Of a stretch of DNA of 64,000 nt, positions 17,151 to 25,618 are shown in pieces. The translations under genes were made by a program, and so were the position numbers. Under the pieces are notes generated by a model. That model made no database searches. It saw only the letters and a program-made list of their open reading frames with translations, and was not told the origin of the DNA. This DNA comes from Parabacteroides distasonis (GTDB lineage Bacteria; Bacteroidota; Bacteroidia; Bacteroidales; Tannerellaceae): NCBI GenBank assembly GCA_021531385.1, contig JAFBIR010000013.1:28685-92684 (forward strand), in the 5' to 3' direction. How positions within the stretch are numbered: position 1 is the stretch's first letter; every line of letters begins with the position of its first letter.

Positions 17151-17183
17151 TTGTGCGTATGTCAAGCAAAAAGTATAGATTTG
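17151..17183 (+). promoter_or_regulatory. Predicted promoter for tRNA-Ser and possibly exbB
   Basis: TTG (17151-17153) is followed after 22 bp by TAGATTTG (17176-17183). It precedes tRNA-Ser by about 70 bp. No terminator is seen between the tRNA and exbB, so a shared transcript is possible. Confidence 0.45.
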
Positions 17184-17255
17184 TGCACTGAAAAGATCGA
17201 AGGAGCGGTGAATGCCCGTTCTACGGTCGTTTCAGACAAGGGTAAGCGAATGACT

Positions 17256-17343
17256 GGAGAGATGCTCGAGTGGTTGAAGAGGCACGCCTGGAAAGCGTGT
17301 AAACCCCTAAAGGGTTTCGCGGGTTCGAATCCCGCTCTCTCCG
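17256..17343 (+). tRNA. tRNA-Ser (anticodon GGA)
   Basis: The acceptor stem GGAGAGA/TCTCTCC, anticodon stem CACGC/GCGTG with loop CTGGAAA (anticodon GGA at 17290-17292), long class II variable arm and the T-arm GGGTTCGAATCCC give a complete 88-nt serine tRNA. The CCA is not fully encoded. Confidence 0.95.
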
Positions 17344-17431
17344 CAGTGGGTTGTACCATGGAATAGATAATAACAACAATAAAAAAACAAATAAACAAAT
17401 AAGAGTATTAATCTTAAAAATTAAACACACA

Positions 17432-18178
17432 ATGAAAAAGTTTTTCGCAAAAGCATTCTTGGGCTTATGCGCCCTTGGAACTTCTACCGTAGCATTCGCT
17501 CAGGACGCTGCAGAAGCAGCTGCTCCAGCAGTTGAGGGAGGTATGTATCAAGCATTAAAGACAAAGTTTATCGAGGGTGGTGCAGACTTCATGAGTTTGG
17601 TTGCCATCGCTTTGATCTTCGGTTTGGCTTTCTGCTTGGAGAGAATCATTTACTTGAACTTGGCTGAGACAAATTCTAGCAAGTTGCTGAAAGGCATCGA
17701 GGAGGCTTTGGCTAAGGGCGATGTTGAGGGCGCTAAAACTATTGCTCGTGACACAAGAGGTCCGATCGCTTCTATCGCTTACCAAGGTTTGATGAGAATC
17801 GACCAGGGTATCGACGTTGTTGAGAAATCAATCGTATCTTACGGTGGTGTACAGGGTGGTCTGTTGGAGAAGAACCTCTCTTGGATCACATTGTTTATCG
17901 CAATGGCTCCGTCACTCGGATTCTTGGGTACAGTCGTTGGTATGATCATGGCGTTCGATAAGATCGAGCAGGTAGGTGATATCAGCCCGACGGTCGTTGC
18001 AGGTGGTATGAAAGTGGCGTTGATCACTACTGTCGGTGGTTTGATCGTTGCCTTGATCCTGCAGGTATTCTACAACTATTTGCTGAGCAAGTTGGAGGCT
18101 ATCTTGAACCAGATGGAGGATGCTTCTATCTCTTTGCTTGACTTGGTTATCAAATACAACCTCAAATTCAAAAAATAA
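17432..18178 (+). CDS. exbB: MotA/TolQ/ExbB family proton channel (ExbB)
   Basis: 248 residues from the ATG at 17432; earlier in-frame starts run into the tRNA region. A signal-peptide-like N-terminus (MKKFFAKAFLGL...VAFAQ) is followed by three membrane helices: about 48-70, 147-172 and 192-215. The ExbB signature lies in ITLFIAMAPSLGFLGTVVGMIMAFDKIE and GGMKVALITTVGGLIVAL. With ExbD it forms the inner-membrane motor that drives TonB. It starts an operon with an unknown four-helix protein and two ExbD genes, a known arrangement in Bacteroidetes. Gene spacings are 8, 36 and 2 bp. Confidence 0.92.
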   Translation: MKKFFAKAFLGLCALGTSTVAFAQDAAEAAAPAVEGGMYQALKTKFIEGGADFMSLVAIALIFGLAFCLERIIYLNLAETNSSKLLKGIEEALAKGDVEGAKTIARDTRGPIASIAYQGLMRIDQGIDVVEKSIVSYGGVQGGLLEKNLSWITLFIAMAPSLGFLGTVVGMIMAFDKIEQVGDISPTVVAGGMKVALITTVGGLIVALILQVFYNYLLSKLEAILNQMEDASISLLDLVIKYNLKFKK

Positions 18179-18186
18179 TACGAATT

Positions 18187-18660
18187 ATGGCTGTTACTAA
18201 AATTAGAAAAATATCCAGTTGGACGTTGCTGATCTGCTCACTAATCAGCATCATTATTCTGGGTATGTTCTTCGCAGGTGGAGTCGTAGATCCCGCCGCA
18301 GAACTTCAGGAGCCCATTTATACGGGGTTGCTGATCGATTGGACTTCAGCATTGTTCTTTGTGACAATCATTAGTACTGTATTATTCGCTATTTGGCAGT
18401 TCTTAGGATTGCTGAAAACGAACCCTAAAGAGGCTATCTCCTCTTTGGCCGTGTTAGTCCTGTTCGTTGCTTTGTTATTCGTAACTTACACAGTGGGTGA
18501 TGACACGCCGTTACAGGGTTTGAACGCAGATTCTCAGCAGTACAACACAGCTGGTTGGTTGAAGATCTCTGATATGTGGATTCTTTCTACTATCACTTTG
18601 GTTTGCGCTATCCTCGCTTGTGTAGTTTGGGGTTCCATCAAGAAGATCATGGGTAAGTAA
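18187..18660 (+). CDS. Conserved four-helix membrane protein of the ExbB/ExbD operon
   Basis: 157 residues with four predicted membrane helices at about 10-32, 50-73, 84-102 and 128-152. No enzyme motif is present. It sits between exbB and the first exbD with very short spacings, which strongly suggests a role in assembling or tuning the ExbBD motor. I recognise this position as usual in Bacteroidetes, but no function is known to me. Confidence 0.75.
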   Translation: MAVTKIRKISSWTLLICSLISIIILGMFFAGGVVDPAAELQEPIYTGLLIDWTSALFFVTIISTVLFAIWQFLGLLKTNPKEAISSLAVLVLFVALLFVTYTVGDDTPLQGLNADSQQYNTAGWLKISDMWILSTITLVCAILACVVWGSIKKIMGK

Positions 18661-18696
18661 TCCAAGTAATATTGAATTTGATAAAACAAGAAAGAA

Positions 18697-19287
18697 ATGG
18701 GTAAGAAAAGAAAGACACCGGGAATCAATGGTTCTTCTTCAGCCGATATCGCTTTCATGTTGCTTATCTTCTTCCTTATTACTACATCAATGGATACAGA
18801 TAAGGGTTTGGCAAGACGTTTGCCGCCTCCTGTACCTAAAGATCAGAAGAATGATGCCGATGTGGACATCAAGAAGAGAAACTTGTTGGTTGTATTGATC
18901 AACAGTAACAACCAGATTCTCTGCGGTGACCAGTTTATCGACATCAAGCAATTGAAAGAAAAGATCAAGGAGTTCATTGATAACCCGTACAACGACGAAC
19001 ATAAGCCCGAGCGTGTCGAGGTAGATGTTCCGTTCTTCGGCAAGAAGATGGTTACAAAGAACCACGTCATCTCTTTGCAGAATGACCGTGGTACTGAGTA
19101 CCAAGCTTATATTAATGTACAGAACGAGATCGCAGCAGCTTATAACGAGTTGAGAGATGGTATTTCTAAGGAGCAATTCGGTAAGGCTTTTGCGGACTTG
19201 AATGACGAACAACAAAAGGCAGTGCAGCAGATTTATCCGCAGAAGATCTCTGAGGCAGAGCCTAAAAACTATGGAGCGAAGAAGTAA
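18697..19287 (+). CDS. exbD: Biopolymer transporter ExbD/TolR family protein, first copy
   Basis: 196 residues. The N-terminal membrane helix, SSADIAFMLLIFFLITTSMD (about 15-34), contains the aspartate (Asp17) that carries protons in the ExbD family. The periplasmic part is longer than a typical ExbD (about 140 residues) owing to an inserted charged region at about 75-140. It is 2 bp upstream of a second ExbD gene. The two probably form a hetero-oligomer inside the ExbB ring (inference). Confidence 0.9.
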   Translation: MGKKRKTPGINGSSSADIAFMLLIFFLITTSMDTDKGLARRLPPPVPKDQKNDADVDIKKRNLLVVLINSNNQILCGDQFIDIKQLKEKIKEFIDNPYNDEHKPERVEVDVPFFGKKMVTKNHVISLQNDRGTEYQAYINVQNEIAAAYNELRDGISKEQFGKAFADLNDEQQKAVQQIYPQKISEAEPKNYGAKK

Positions 19288-19289
19288 TT

Positions 19290-19757
19290 ATGGGAAAATT
19301 TAGTAAAGCGGGCGGTCGCGAAATGCCCGAGTTAAATACCTCTTCATTACCTGACTTGGTGTTCGCTTTCTTGTTCTTCATCATGATGGTAACATCTATG
19401 CGTGAGGTAACTTTGAAGGTTGAGTTCCATGCTCCACAGGCTACTGAGCTGCAGAAGTTGGAGAAGAAATCTTTGGTGACGTTCATCTATGTAGGTAAAC
19501 CGACAAGAGATTTGCGTGCGAAGATGGGTTCTGAAACTCGTATCCAGCTGAACGATGCTTTCGCTGAGACTTCTGAGATTCAAGATTACATCGCTCAGGA
19601 GAAGTCTTCTATGAAAGAGGAGGATCAGCCGTTCATGACTGTATCAATCAAGGCCGACAAGGAGACTAAGATGGGTACAATCACGGATATCAAGCAGGCC
19701 CTTCGTGAGGCATACGCCTTGAAGATCAGCTACTCCGCTGCGCAACGTGTTGACTAA
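19290..19757 (+). CDS. exbD: Biopolymer transporter ExbD/TolR family protein, second copy
   Basis: 155 residues. The membrane helix is at about 14-32 (TSSLPDLVFAFLFFIMMVTSM), again with a conserved aspartate (Asp18) near its start. The periplasmic domain ends with DIKQALREAYALKISYSAAQRVD, the usual ExbD ending. Together with the first ExbD, ExbB and TonB (14563) it forms the energising system for outer-membrane transport. A bidirectional terminator follows. Confidence 0.9.
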   Translation: MGKFSKAGGREMPELNTSSLPDLVFAFLFFIMMVTSMREVTLKVEFHAPQATELQKLEKKSLVTFIYVGKPTRDLRAKMGSETRIQLNDAFAETSEIQDYIAQEKSSMKEEDQPFMTVSIKADKETKMGTITDIKQALREAYALKISYSAAQRVD

Positions 19758-19776
19758 CCGAAAGGTTCACATACAG

Positions 19777-19811
19777 AAAAAGCCGTTTCTTTCAAGGAAC
19801 GGCTTTTTTTA
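19777..19811. terminator. Bidirectional terminator between exbD and rnhA
   Basis: The stem AAAAAGCCGTT/AACGGCTTTTT has A-rich and T-rich flanks and separates two convergent genes. Confidence 0.8.
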
Positions 19812-19827
19812 TGGGTTCAATGAAGAG

Positions 19828-20469
19828 CTATTTACGACCAAAGTCAGCGGGTATCTCTCCCCATGCGGAGGTTTCCCATTTAAGAATCTGTGTGGTATAG
19901 CTGTTGTTTTGCAGCCAATGCTCCGCTCGCTCAATCAAATCAAAGATGGGTTTGTTGGCAGCTGTTTGCGTCAGAAGCGTTTTGCACTGTTTTTTCTTCA
20001 CCCAGCTGATCGCATTACGGCTATCGGAATAGATCGGCAAATCACTCCCCTTCTGCTTCAACAGCGCCAATCCATGCACCAAAGCCAGGAACTCTCCAAT
20101 ATTATTCGTACCCTCCATCAACGGACCGATATGAAAGATTTCCTGTCCATTGGCGGTATAAACGCCCCGATATTCCATATCGCCAGGGTTTCCGCTGCAT
20201 GCCGCATCCACCGCAATGCTTTCCGGAATAGGATTCCCGACCTCCTCAACCGGCTTCCATCTCGCAATCGCTTTGGAAGATGAAACCTGCTGCAAATAGT
20301 TGGTGTAGCCAGCCTCAAATGCAGCTTTCGCCGCCTCCTCACTGTCAAAGGCCTTGTATTTAGCACCCGGATGACCTAAGACTTGCGCCTTACAGTCCGC
20401 CCAGTTGAGATAGATACCCGGTTGCTCACCTTTCCAGACAACGTAATATTTACTCTTTTTCTGCGTCAT
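19828..20469 (-). CDS. Ribonuclease H1 with N-terminal viroplasmin-like domain
   Basis: 213 residues from the ATG at 20469; an upstream alternative at 20499 is less likely because a TACTTTTG -7 box (minus strand, 20489-20496) overlaps that stretch. Residues about 5-50 (KYYVVWKGEQPGIYLNWADC ... YKAFDSEEAAKAAF) form the hybrid-binding domain found in eukaryotic and some bacterial RNase H1. The RNase H domain starts at IAVDAACSGNPG and holds the catalytic residues D (VDAACS), E (NIGEFLALVHGL), D (IYSDSRNAISW) and a last D in EIPADFGRK. It removes RNA from RNA-DNA hybrids in the cytoplasm. Confidence 0.9.
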   Translation of the reverse strand: MTQKKSKYYVVWKGEQPGIYLNWADCKAQVLGHPGAKYKAFDSEEAAKAAFEAGYTNYLQQVSSSKAIARWKPVEEVGNPIPESIAVDAACSGNPGDMEYRGVYTANGQEIFHIGPLMEGTNNIGEFLALVHGLALLKQKGSDLPIYSDSRNAISWVKKKQCKTLLTQTAANKPIFDLIERAEHWLQNNSYTTQILKWETSAWGEIPADFGRK

Positions 20470-20589
20470 TTGCTTTTGATTTGACCGACAAAAGTACAAT
20501 TTCTCTACGATTTGTCACGCAATTTCTCACCCTTCTCCTATCTGACAGGAATTTTAGCGCATTTGTACCTTTTGAAAAGATAAAAGCTT

Positions 20590-20597
20590 TACATTTG
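20590..20597 (+). promoter_or_regulatory. Predicted -7 element of aroK
   Basis: TACATTTG matches TAnnTTTG exactly and lies 20 bp before the aroK ATG. Upstream TTG words are at non-ideal spacing (15 or 24 bp). Confidence 0.5.
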
Positions 20598-20617
20598 TGC
20601 AACTATTAGAATTCTTT

Positions 20618-21142
20618 ATGAAGCGTATATTTTTAGTCGGTTATATGGGTGCTGGAAAGACAACCATCGGAAAGGTGCTGTCTAAAATGGTCGGTCTCAC
20701 CTTTATCGACTTAGATTATTATATTGAGGGACGTTTTCGTAAAACCGTATCGCAGCTTTTCGCTGAACGAGGCGAGGAGGGTTTTCGTACCATCGAACAT
20801 AATCTGTTGCATGAAGTAGCTGAGTTTGAGGATGTCTTGATCTCCACAGGCGGAGGCACACCCTGCTTTTTCGATAACATGGCTTTTATGCGCCAACAAG
20901 GTACGACGATCTACTTACAAGTCTCCGTGGAGGAATTAGCGAAACGGTTAGAACTCGGCAAACAGACACGACCGGTCTTGAAGAACCGATCGGGAGAAGC
21001 GCTAAGAGCGTTTATACAAGAAAGCTTAGCCGCTCGCGCCCCCTTCTATGAACAGGCAGAAATTATCTTTAACACAGATAGTTTAATGACCGATGTCGAT
21101 GCGAAAGCATTATCGAGAGACCTTATACAACTGATAAAATAA
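20618..21142 (+). CDS. aroK: Shikimate kinase
   Basis: 174 residues from the ATG at 20618 (MKRIFLVGYMGAGKTTIGK). It phosphorylates shikimate in aromatic amino acid synthesis. The P-loop GYMGAGKTT is at residues 8-16, the shikimate-binding aspartate motif FIDLDYYIE at about 32-40, the GGG motif STGGGTPCF at about 77-85, and the lid R-x-P (TRPVL) near 116. Its length matches the family. An alanine dehydrogenase follows 5 bp later on the same strand. Confidence 0.95.
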   Translation: MKRIFLVGYMGAGKTTIGKVLSKMVGLTFIDLDYYIEGRFRKTVSQLFAERGEEGFRTIEHNLLHEVAEFEDVLISTGGGTPCFFDNMAFMRQQGTTIYLQVSVEELAKRLELGKQTRPVLKNRSGEALRAFIQESLAARAPFYEQAEIIFNTDSLMTDVDAKALSRDLIQLIK

Positions 21143-21147
21143 ATGGT

Positions 21148-22359
21148 ATGGAGTCAGACAGAGGCAACCGTTTTCAACAAGTATATGTTCCGCAAGAACT
21201 GCTACAAGCATTGGGCAAAGTGAATAACCGTTTGCTCTTAGGCATTCCTCGTGAACGGGATAAAAGCGAACGCCGTCTGCCACTGACCCCTGAAGCCATC
21301 GCGATCCTGACACAAGCAGGACACCGCATTTGGGTAGAGACAGGCGCAGGTCTGGGCATCAATTACTCAGACGCCCATTTTGCGGAGGCCGGCGCTGAGA
21401 TCAAGGCGACTCCGCAGGAGGTTTACCAAGCCGATATTGTCTTGAAAATCCTCCCTCCTACGTTAGCAGAGGTAGATTGTATGCGTCCACGAACCACGCT
21501 GCTCTCATTTGTACCACTCAACATCCTCTCGAAAGAGGTCTTTCTTCGAATGATGGCCAAGCGAATCACAGCAGTCGCCTACGAGTTAATCACGGATGAG
21601 TGGAATCGTATCCCTATGCTAAACGTCACCTCCGAGATTGAGGGCGCGGCCTCTATCACCATCGCTTCTGAGCTGCTTAGCAATGCCCAAGGCGGAAAGG
21701 GGATTCTTTTGGGTGGCATACCAGGTGTGTCGCCGACGGAGGTAGTGATTATCGGTGCAGGTAATGCGGGAACGGTAGCCGCACGTGCGGCGATGGCTTT
21801 AGGTGCTTTTGTGAAAGTGTTTGATGATGATCTCAATAAGTTACGGTTGATTCATCAGACGTTGGGACAGGGACTGTTTACCTCTACGTTCCATCCCAAT
21901 GTCTTGCAAAATGCTTTCCGCAGCGCTGATGTAGTGATCGGTGCGATGCGTTACATCAACGCACGCCGTCATTTCGTGATCTCCAAAGAATTGATACACG
22001 CAATGAAAAAAGGGGCCCTATTGATCGACCTACGCATCAGTCAGGGAGGCTGCTTTGAGACCACTTGCTGTCTCTCTCCGGCTGACCCGCCTGTGTTTGA
22101 GCAATATGGTGTATTGCATTATGCACGGCCCAATGTGAGTAACCGAGTTGCACGCACCACTTCAATGGCTTACAGCAACATTTTGGTGCCCCTTTTGCTC
22201 GGGTTGGGAGACGCAGGATCCTTAGTGGCATGGATCAGCAGCAACCGAGGATTCCACGAAGGCGTCTATCTCTATAACGGCGCAGCGGTCAATGAATATG
22301 TGGCCCATTCGTTCAATCTTTCATCCAATAATCTGGATCTATTTCTCTCCGCTTTTTAA
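21148..22359 (+). CDS. ald: Alanine dehydrogenase
   Basis: 403 residues of the alanine dehydrogenase/transhydrogenase-alpha family, which interconverts alanine with pyruvate and ammonia using NAD. The N-terminal domain has the substrate motifs LGIPRERDKSERRLPLTPEAI and VLKILPP; the Rossmann fold carries VVIIGAGNAGTVAARAA (about 192-208), and the end has LIDLRISQGGCFETT. The protein is about 30 residues longer than most Ald because of an N-terminal extension before GIPRE. It is close behind aroK, probably on one transcript. The true transhydrogenase alpha is less likely, since no beta subunit follows. Confidence 0.85.
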   Translation: MESDRGNRFQQVYVPQELLQALGKVNNRLLLGIPRERDKSERRLPLTPEAIAILTQAGHRIWVETGAGLGINYSDAHFAEAGAEIKATPQEVYQADIVLKILPPTLAEVDCMRPRTTLLSFVPLNILSKEVFLRMMAKRITAVAYELITDEWNRIPMLNVTSEIEGAASITIASELLSNAQGGKGILLGGIPGVSPTEVVIIGAGNAGTVAARAAMALGAFVKVFDDDLNKLRLIHQTLGQGLFTSTFHPNVLQNAFRSADVVIGAMRYINARRHFVISKELIHAMKKGALLIDLRISQGGCFETTCCLSPADPPVFEQYGVLHYARPNVSNRVARTTSMAYSNILVPLLLGLGDAGSLVAWISSNRGFHEGVYLYNGAAVNEYVAHSFNLSSNNLDLFLSAF

Positions 22360-22451
22360 CGTCAAAAAGTTTTATCTTCCTAAACTTTTTATGTTACTTC
22401 GCGGCGATCTAATTACCAAGTATTAAAGCGTTAAAGCGAAATATTTATATT

Positions 22452-24305
22452 ATGACAGAACAGACAAAAGTTAAAACACTGGAGAAGGTCGTGATTCGTT
22501 TTTCAGGTGACTCTGGCGACGGCATGCAGTTAACCGGAACGATCTTTTCGAACTTGTCAGCGGTTTTTGGAAACGAGATTTCTACATTCCCTGACTATCC
22601 AGCAGAGGTACGTGCTCCACAAGGAACACTCAGTGGCGTATCTGGATTCCAAGTTCATTTGGGATCTCGTAAGATCTTCACACCGGGCGATAAGGCCGAT
22701 GTATTGGTGGCCATGAACCCCGCCGCCTTGAAGGTCAATGTGAAAAACATCAAATCCAATGCGATCGTCTTGATTGATACCGATTCCTTCACGAAGGCGG
22801 ATCTGACCAAGGCCTTGTACACGACAGATGATCCCTTCGCAGAGTTGGGATTGACTGGTGTGCAGGTGGTTGCCGCTCCCATCTCTACGATGGTGAAAGA
22901 TGGATTGGTGGAGTTTGGTCTTGACAACAAGTCGGCCTTGCGTTGCAAGAATATGTTCGCGCTGGGCTTGGTATGCTGGCTCTTCGAGCGCCCGTTGGAC
23001 GAGGCTATGCACATGTTACAGAACAAGTTCGCAAAGAAACCGGTTATCGCACAGGCAAACATCAAGGCACTGACCGATGGTTACAATTATGGACATAATA
23101 TCCATGCGTCAGTCTCTACCTACCGCATTGAGAGCAAGAAAGCAGAGCCTGGTTTCTATACAGATGTCAATGGTAACAAGGCAACCGCATACGGTTTGAT
23201 CGCCGCAGCCGAGAAGTCTGGTTTGCAACTCTTCTTGGGTAGCTACCCGATCACTCCGGCCACAGATATCTTGCATGAATTAGCAAAACGTAAGGATTTA
23301 GGAGTCATCACCGTGCAGGCTGAGGATGAGATCGCCGGTATCAGTACAGCGATCGGTGCCAGCTTCGCCGGCTGCTTGGCATGTACCTCCACTTCTGGCC
23401 CTGGTTTGGCCTTGAAGAGTGAGGCAATTGGTTTGGCGGTAATCGCAGAGTTGCCATTGGTTGTGATTGACGTACAGCGCGGTGGCCCCTCTACCGGACT
23501 TCCCACGAAGAGTGAGCAGACAGACCTGATGCAGGCTTTGTATGGCCGTAACGGTGAGTGTCCGGCTGTCGTAGTAGCGGCTTCAACGCCGACAGACTGT
23601 TTCGATGCAGCTTACTGGGCATGTAAATTGGCTGTTGAGCACATGACACCGGTTATCCTGTTGAGCGACGCCTTTATCGCTAACGGTTCTTCCGCATGGC
23701 GCATTCCGGAATTGGAGAACTATCCGGAGATCATCCCGAATTATGTATCCAACTATCATGAGGATAAGCCTTGGAAGCCGTATCGTCGTGACAAAGAGAG
23801 CTTCGTACGCTATTGGGCTGTTCCTGGCACAGAGGGCTTCATGCACCGTCTGGGAGGTTTGGAGAAGGACTTTGATACCAGTGCGATCTCTACCGATCCG
23901 GAGAACCACCAGAAGATGGTTAGCACCCGTCAGGCTAAGATCGACAAGATCGCCGACTATATTCCTGAGTTGCAGGTGGTCGGTGATGCTGACGCCGATC
24001 TCTTGATCGTGGGTTGGGGTGGTACCTATGGACACCTCTATGAGGCAATGGAGACCATGCAAGAGCAGGGCAAGAAGGTAGCTTTGGCACACTTCAAGTT
24101 CATCAGCCCGCTGCCGAAGAACACCGCTGAGGTATTGAGCAAATACAAGAAGGTGGTTGTTGCGGAGCAGAACAACGGACAGTTCGCTAACTACCTGCGT
24201 GGTAAGGTACACGGTTTCGATCCTTATCGCTTCGACCAGGTAGAGGGCAGACCGTTCCATGTAGCGAGATTAGTTGAGGAGTTCACTAAAATTTTGGAGG
24301 CTTAA
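22452..24305 (+). CDS. korA: 2-oxoacid:ferredoxin oxidoreductase, fused gamma-alpha subunit (KorA)
   Basis: 617 residues. The N-terminal gamma domain (about 10-190) starts VVIRFSGDSGDGMQLTGTIFSNLSAVFG; the alpha domain begins near NKATAYGLIAAAEKSGL and contains YPITPATDILHELAKR and TSTSGPGLALKSEAIGLAVIAELPLVVIDVQRGGPSTGLPTKSEQ, the conserved pyrimidine- and CoA-binding regions. It oxidatively decarboxylates a 2-oxoacid, most likely 2-oxoglutarate, to the acyl-CoA, passing electrons to ferredoxin. The TPP subunit gene follows 3 bp later. In anaerobic Bacteroidales the enzyme often runs reductively. Confidence 0.93.
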   Translation: MTEQTKVKTLEKVVIRFSGDSGDGMQLTGTIFSNLSAVFGNEISTFPDYPAEVRAPQGTLSGVSGFQVHLGSRKIFTPGDKADVLVAMNPAALKVNVKNIKSNAIVLIDTDSFTKADLTKALYTTDDPFAELGLTGVQVVAAPISTMVKDGLVEFGLDNKSALRCKNMFALGLVCWLFERPLDEAMHMLQNKFAKKPVIAQANIKALTDGYNYGHNIHASVSTYRIESKKAEPGFYTDVNGNKATAYGLIAAAEKSGLQLFLGSYPITPATDILHELAKRKDLGVITVQAEDEIAGISTAIGASFAGCLACTSTSGPGLALKSEAIGLAVIAELPLVVIDVQRGGPSTGLPTKSEQTDLMQALYGRNGECPAVVVAASTPTDCFDAAYWACKLAVEHMTPVILLSDAFIANGSSAWRIPELENYPEIIPNYVSNYHEDKPWKPYRRDKESFVRYWAVPGTEGFMHRLGGLEKDFDTSAISTDPENHQKMVSTRQAKIDKIADYIPELQVVGDADADLLIVGWGGTYGHLYEAMETMQEQGKKVALAHFKFISPLPKNTAEVLSKYKKVVVAEQNNGQFANYLRGKVHGFDPYRFDQVEGRPFHVARLVEEFTKILEA

Positions 24306-24308
24306 AAG

Positions 24309-25325
24309 ATGACAACAGAAGGAATTAAATACGAACCGAAAGATTATAAAAGCGACCAATATGTACGTTGGTGCCCGGGTTGTGGCGACCATGCCGTGCT
24401 GAATTGTTTGCATAAGGCGATGGCCGAGGTAGGAGTGGCTCCTCATAATATGGCGGTCATCTCAGGTATTGGCTGCTCTTCGCGCCTGCCCTATTACATG
24501 AACACATACGGTTTCCATACGATCCATGGACGTGGCGCAGCGATCGCAACCGGCGTAAAGACCGCTCGTCCTGACTTAAGCGTATGGTTGTGCACCGGTG
24601 ATGGTGACTGCTTGGCGATTGGTGGTAACCACTTTATCCACGCTGTTCGTCGTAATGTCGATCTGAACATCGTGCTGTTCAACAACAAGATCTACGGTTT
24701 GACGAAGGGTCAGTACTCTCCGACATCCGATCGTGGATTCGTCTCTAAGAGCTCACCTTACGGTACCGTTGAGGATCCGTTTATCCCCGCTGAGTTGGCT
24801 TTTGGTGCACGTGGAAACTTCTTCGCACGTGCGATCGACGTGGATTTGAAGAACACGACCGAGATATTAGCGGCTTCCGCTCGTCACAAAGGGGCTTCCG
24901 TAACAGAGGTCTTGGTGAACTGTGTGATTTTCAACAATGGTATCCATAAGTCTGTTACCGATAAGGATGTACGCGCCGATCGTACGATCTTCTTGCGTCA
25001 TGGTGAGAAAATGATCTACGGTGCGAACAAGGATAAGGGTATCGTGTTGGAAGGCTTGAAACTGAAATCCGTAACGATCGGTCAAGACGGTTACACAATC
25101 GACGACATCTTGGTACACGATGCACATGAGAAAGATAACACGTTGCACATGATGTTGGCGATGATGAGTGGAGAGATGCCTATCGCATTAGGTGTGATCC
25201 GCGACGTAGAGTGCCCGACTTACGACACGGCTGTTCATCAGCAGATCGAGGAGGTTCAGGCGAAGAATCCGACTCGCAAGTTGCGTGAAGTGATCATGCA
25301 GGGCGATGTTTGGGAGATTAAATAA
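24309..25325 (+). CDS. korB: 2-oxoacid:ferredoxin oxidoreductase, beta subunit (KorB)
   Basis: 338 residues. RWCPGCGDHAVL (about 20-31) is the conserved cysteine motif near the Fe-S site, and GDGDCLAIGGNHFIHAVRRN ... LFNNKIYGLTKGQ (about 99-140) is the thiamine diphosphate and magnesium site. It pairs with the fused gamma-alpha subunit just upstream to form the complete 2-oxoglutarate-type enzyme. A clear terminator follows. Confidence 0.93.
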   Translation: MTTEGIKYEPKDYKSDQYVRWCPGCGDHAVLNCLHKAMAEVGVAPHNMAVISGIGCSSRLPYYMNTYGFHTIHGRGAAIATGVKTARPDLSVWLCTGDGDCLAIGGNHFIHAVRRNVDLNIVLFNNKIYGLTKGQYSPTSDRGFVSKSSPYGTVEDPFIPAELAFGARGNFFARAIDVDLKNTTEILAASARHKGASVTEVLVNCVIFNNGIHKSVTDKDVRADRTIFLRHGEKMIYGANKDKGIVLEGLKLKSVTIGQDGYTIDDILVHDAHEKDNTLHMMLAMMSGEMPIALGVIRDVECPTYDTAVHQQIEEVQAKNPTRKLREVIMQGDVWEIK

Positions 25326-25350
25326 GCAAGCTATTACGCAAGCAAGCATA

Positions 25351-25377
25351 AAGGAGGGTCTAAAGCCCTCCTTTTTT
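25351..25377 (+). terminator. Intrinsic terminator of korAB
   Basis: The stem GGAGGG/CCCTCC closes over TCTAAAG and is followed by six T. Confidence 0.85.
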
Positions 25378-25451
25378 ATGGGCCTCAAAACAGGAAAACC
25401 ATACAGGAGACAGGCCTCTTTACGCTCGCAAGCAAAAAAGAGACAGAAAAG

Positions 25452-25482
25452 TTTGGTGTGAATCGAAAAATACCTATCTTTG
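25452..25482 (+). promoter_or_regulatory. Predicted promoter of tRNA-Pro
   Basis: TTTG (25452-25455), a 19-bp spacer and TATCTTTG (25475-25482), 16 bp before the tRNA. An excellent match to the consensus. Confidence 0.7.
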
Positions 25483-25498
25483 CACCCGTTAAACAAAG

Positions 25499-25573
25499 CG
25501 GGATGTAGCTCAGCCCGGTTAGAGTACGCGTCTGGGGGGCGTGTGGTCGCTGGTTCGAATCCAGTCATCCCGA
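25499..25573 (+). tRNA. tRNA-Pro (anticodon GGG)
   Basis: The acceptor stem CGGGATG/CATCCCG, D-arm GCTC/GAGT, anticodon loop CTGGGGG with GGG at 25534-25536, and the T-arm CTGGTTCGAATCCAG give a full proline tRNA. CCA is not encoded. Confidence 0.95.
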
Positions 25574-25583
25574 CTTGAGCAAG

Positions 25584-25618
25584 AAGAGTTAAGTGCATAC
25601 GCACTTAGCTCTTTTTTT
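25584..25618. terminator. Terminator shared by tRNA-Pro and the RecD-like gene
   Basis: The stem AGAG-TT-AAGTGC/GCACTT-AG-CTCT is followed by T7. It overlaps the last 2 bp of the convergent helicase gene and could act for the tRNA transcript. Confidence 0.7.

Noticed and set aside
17351..17431. N-terminal extension of ExbB
   Set aside because: It is polar and low-complexity, abuts the tRNA, and the signal-like MKKFFAK start at 17432 is clearly better.
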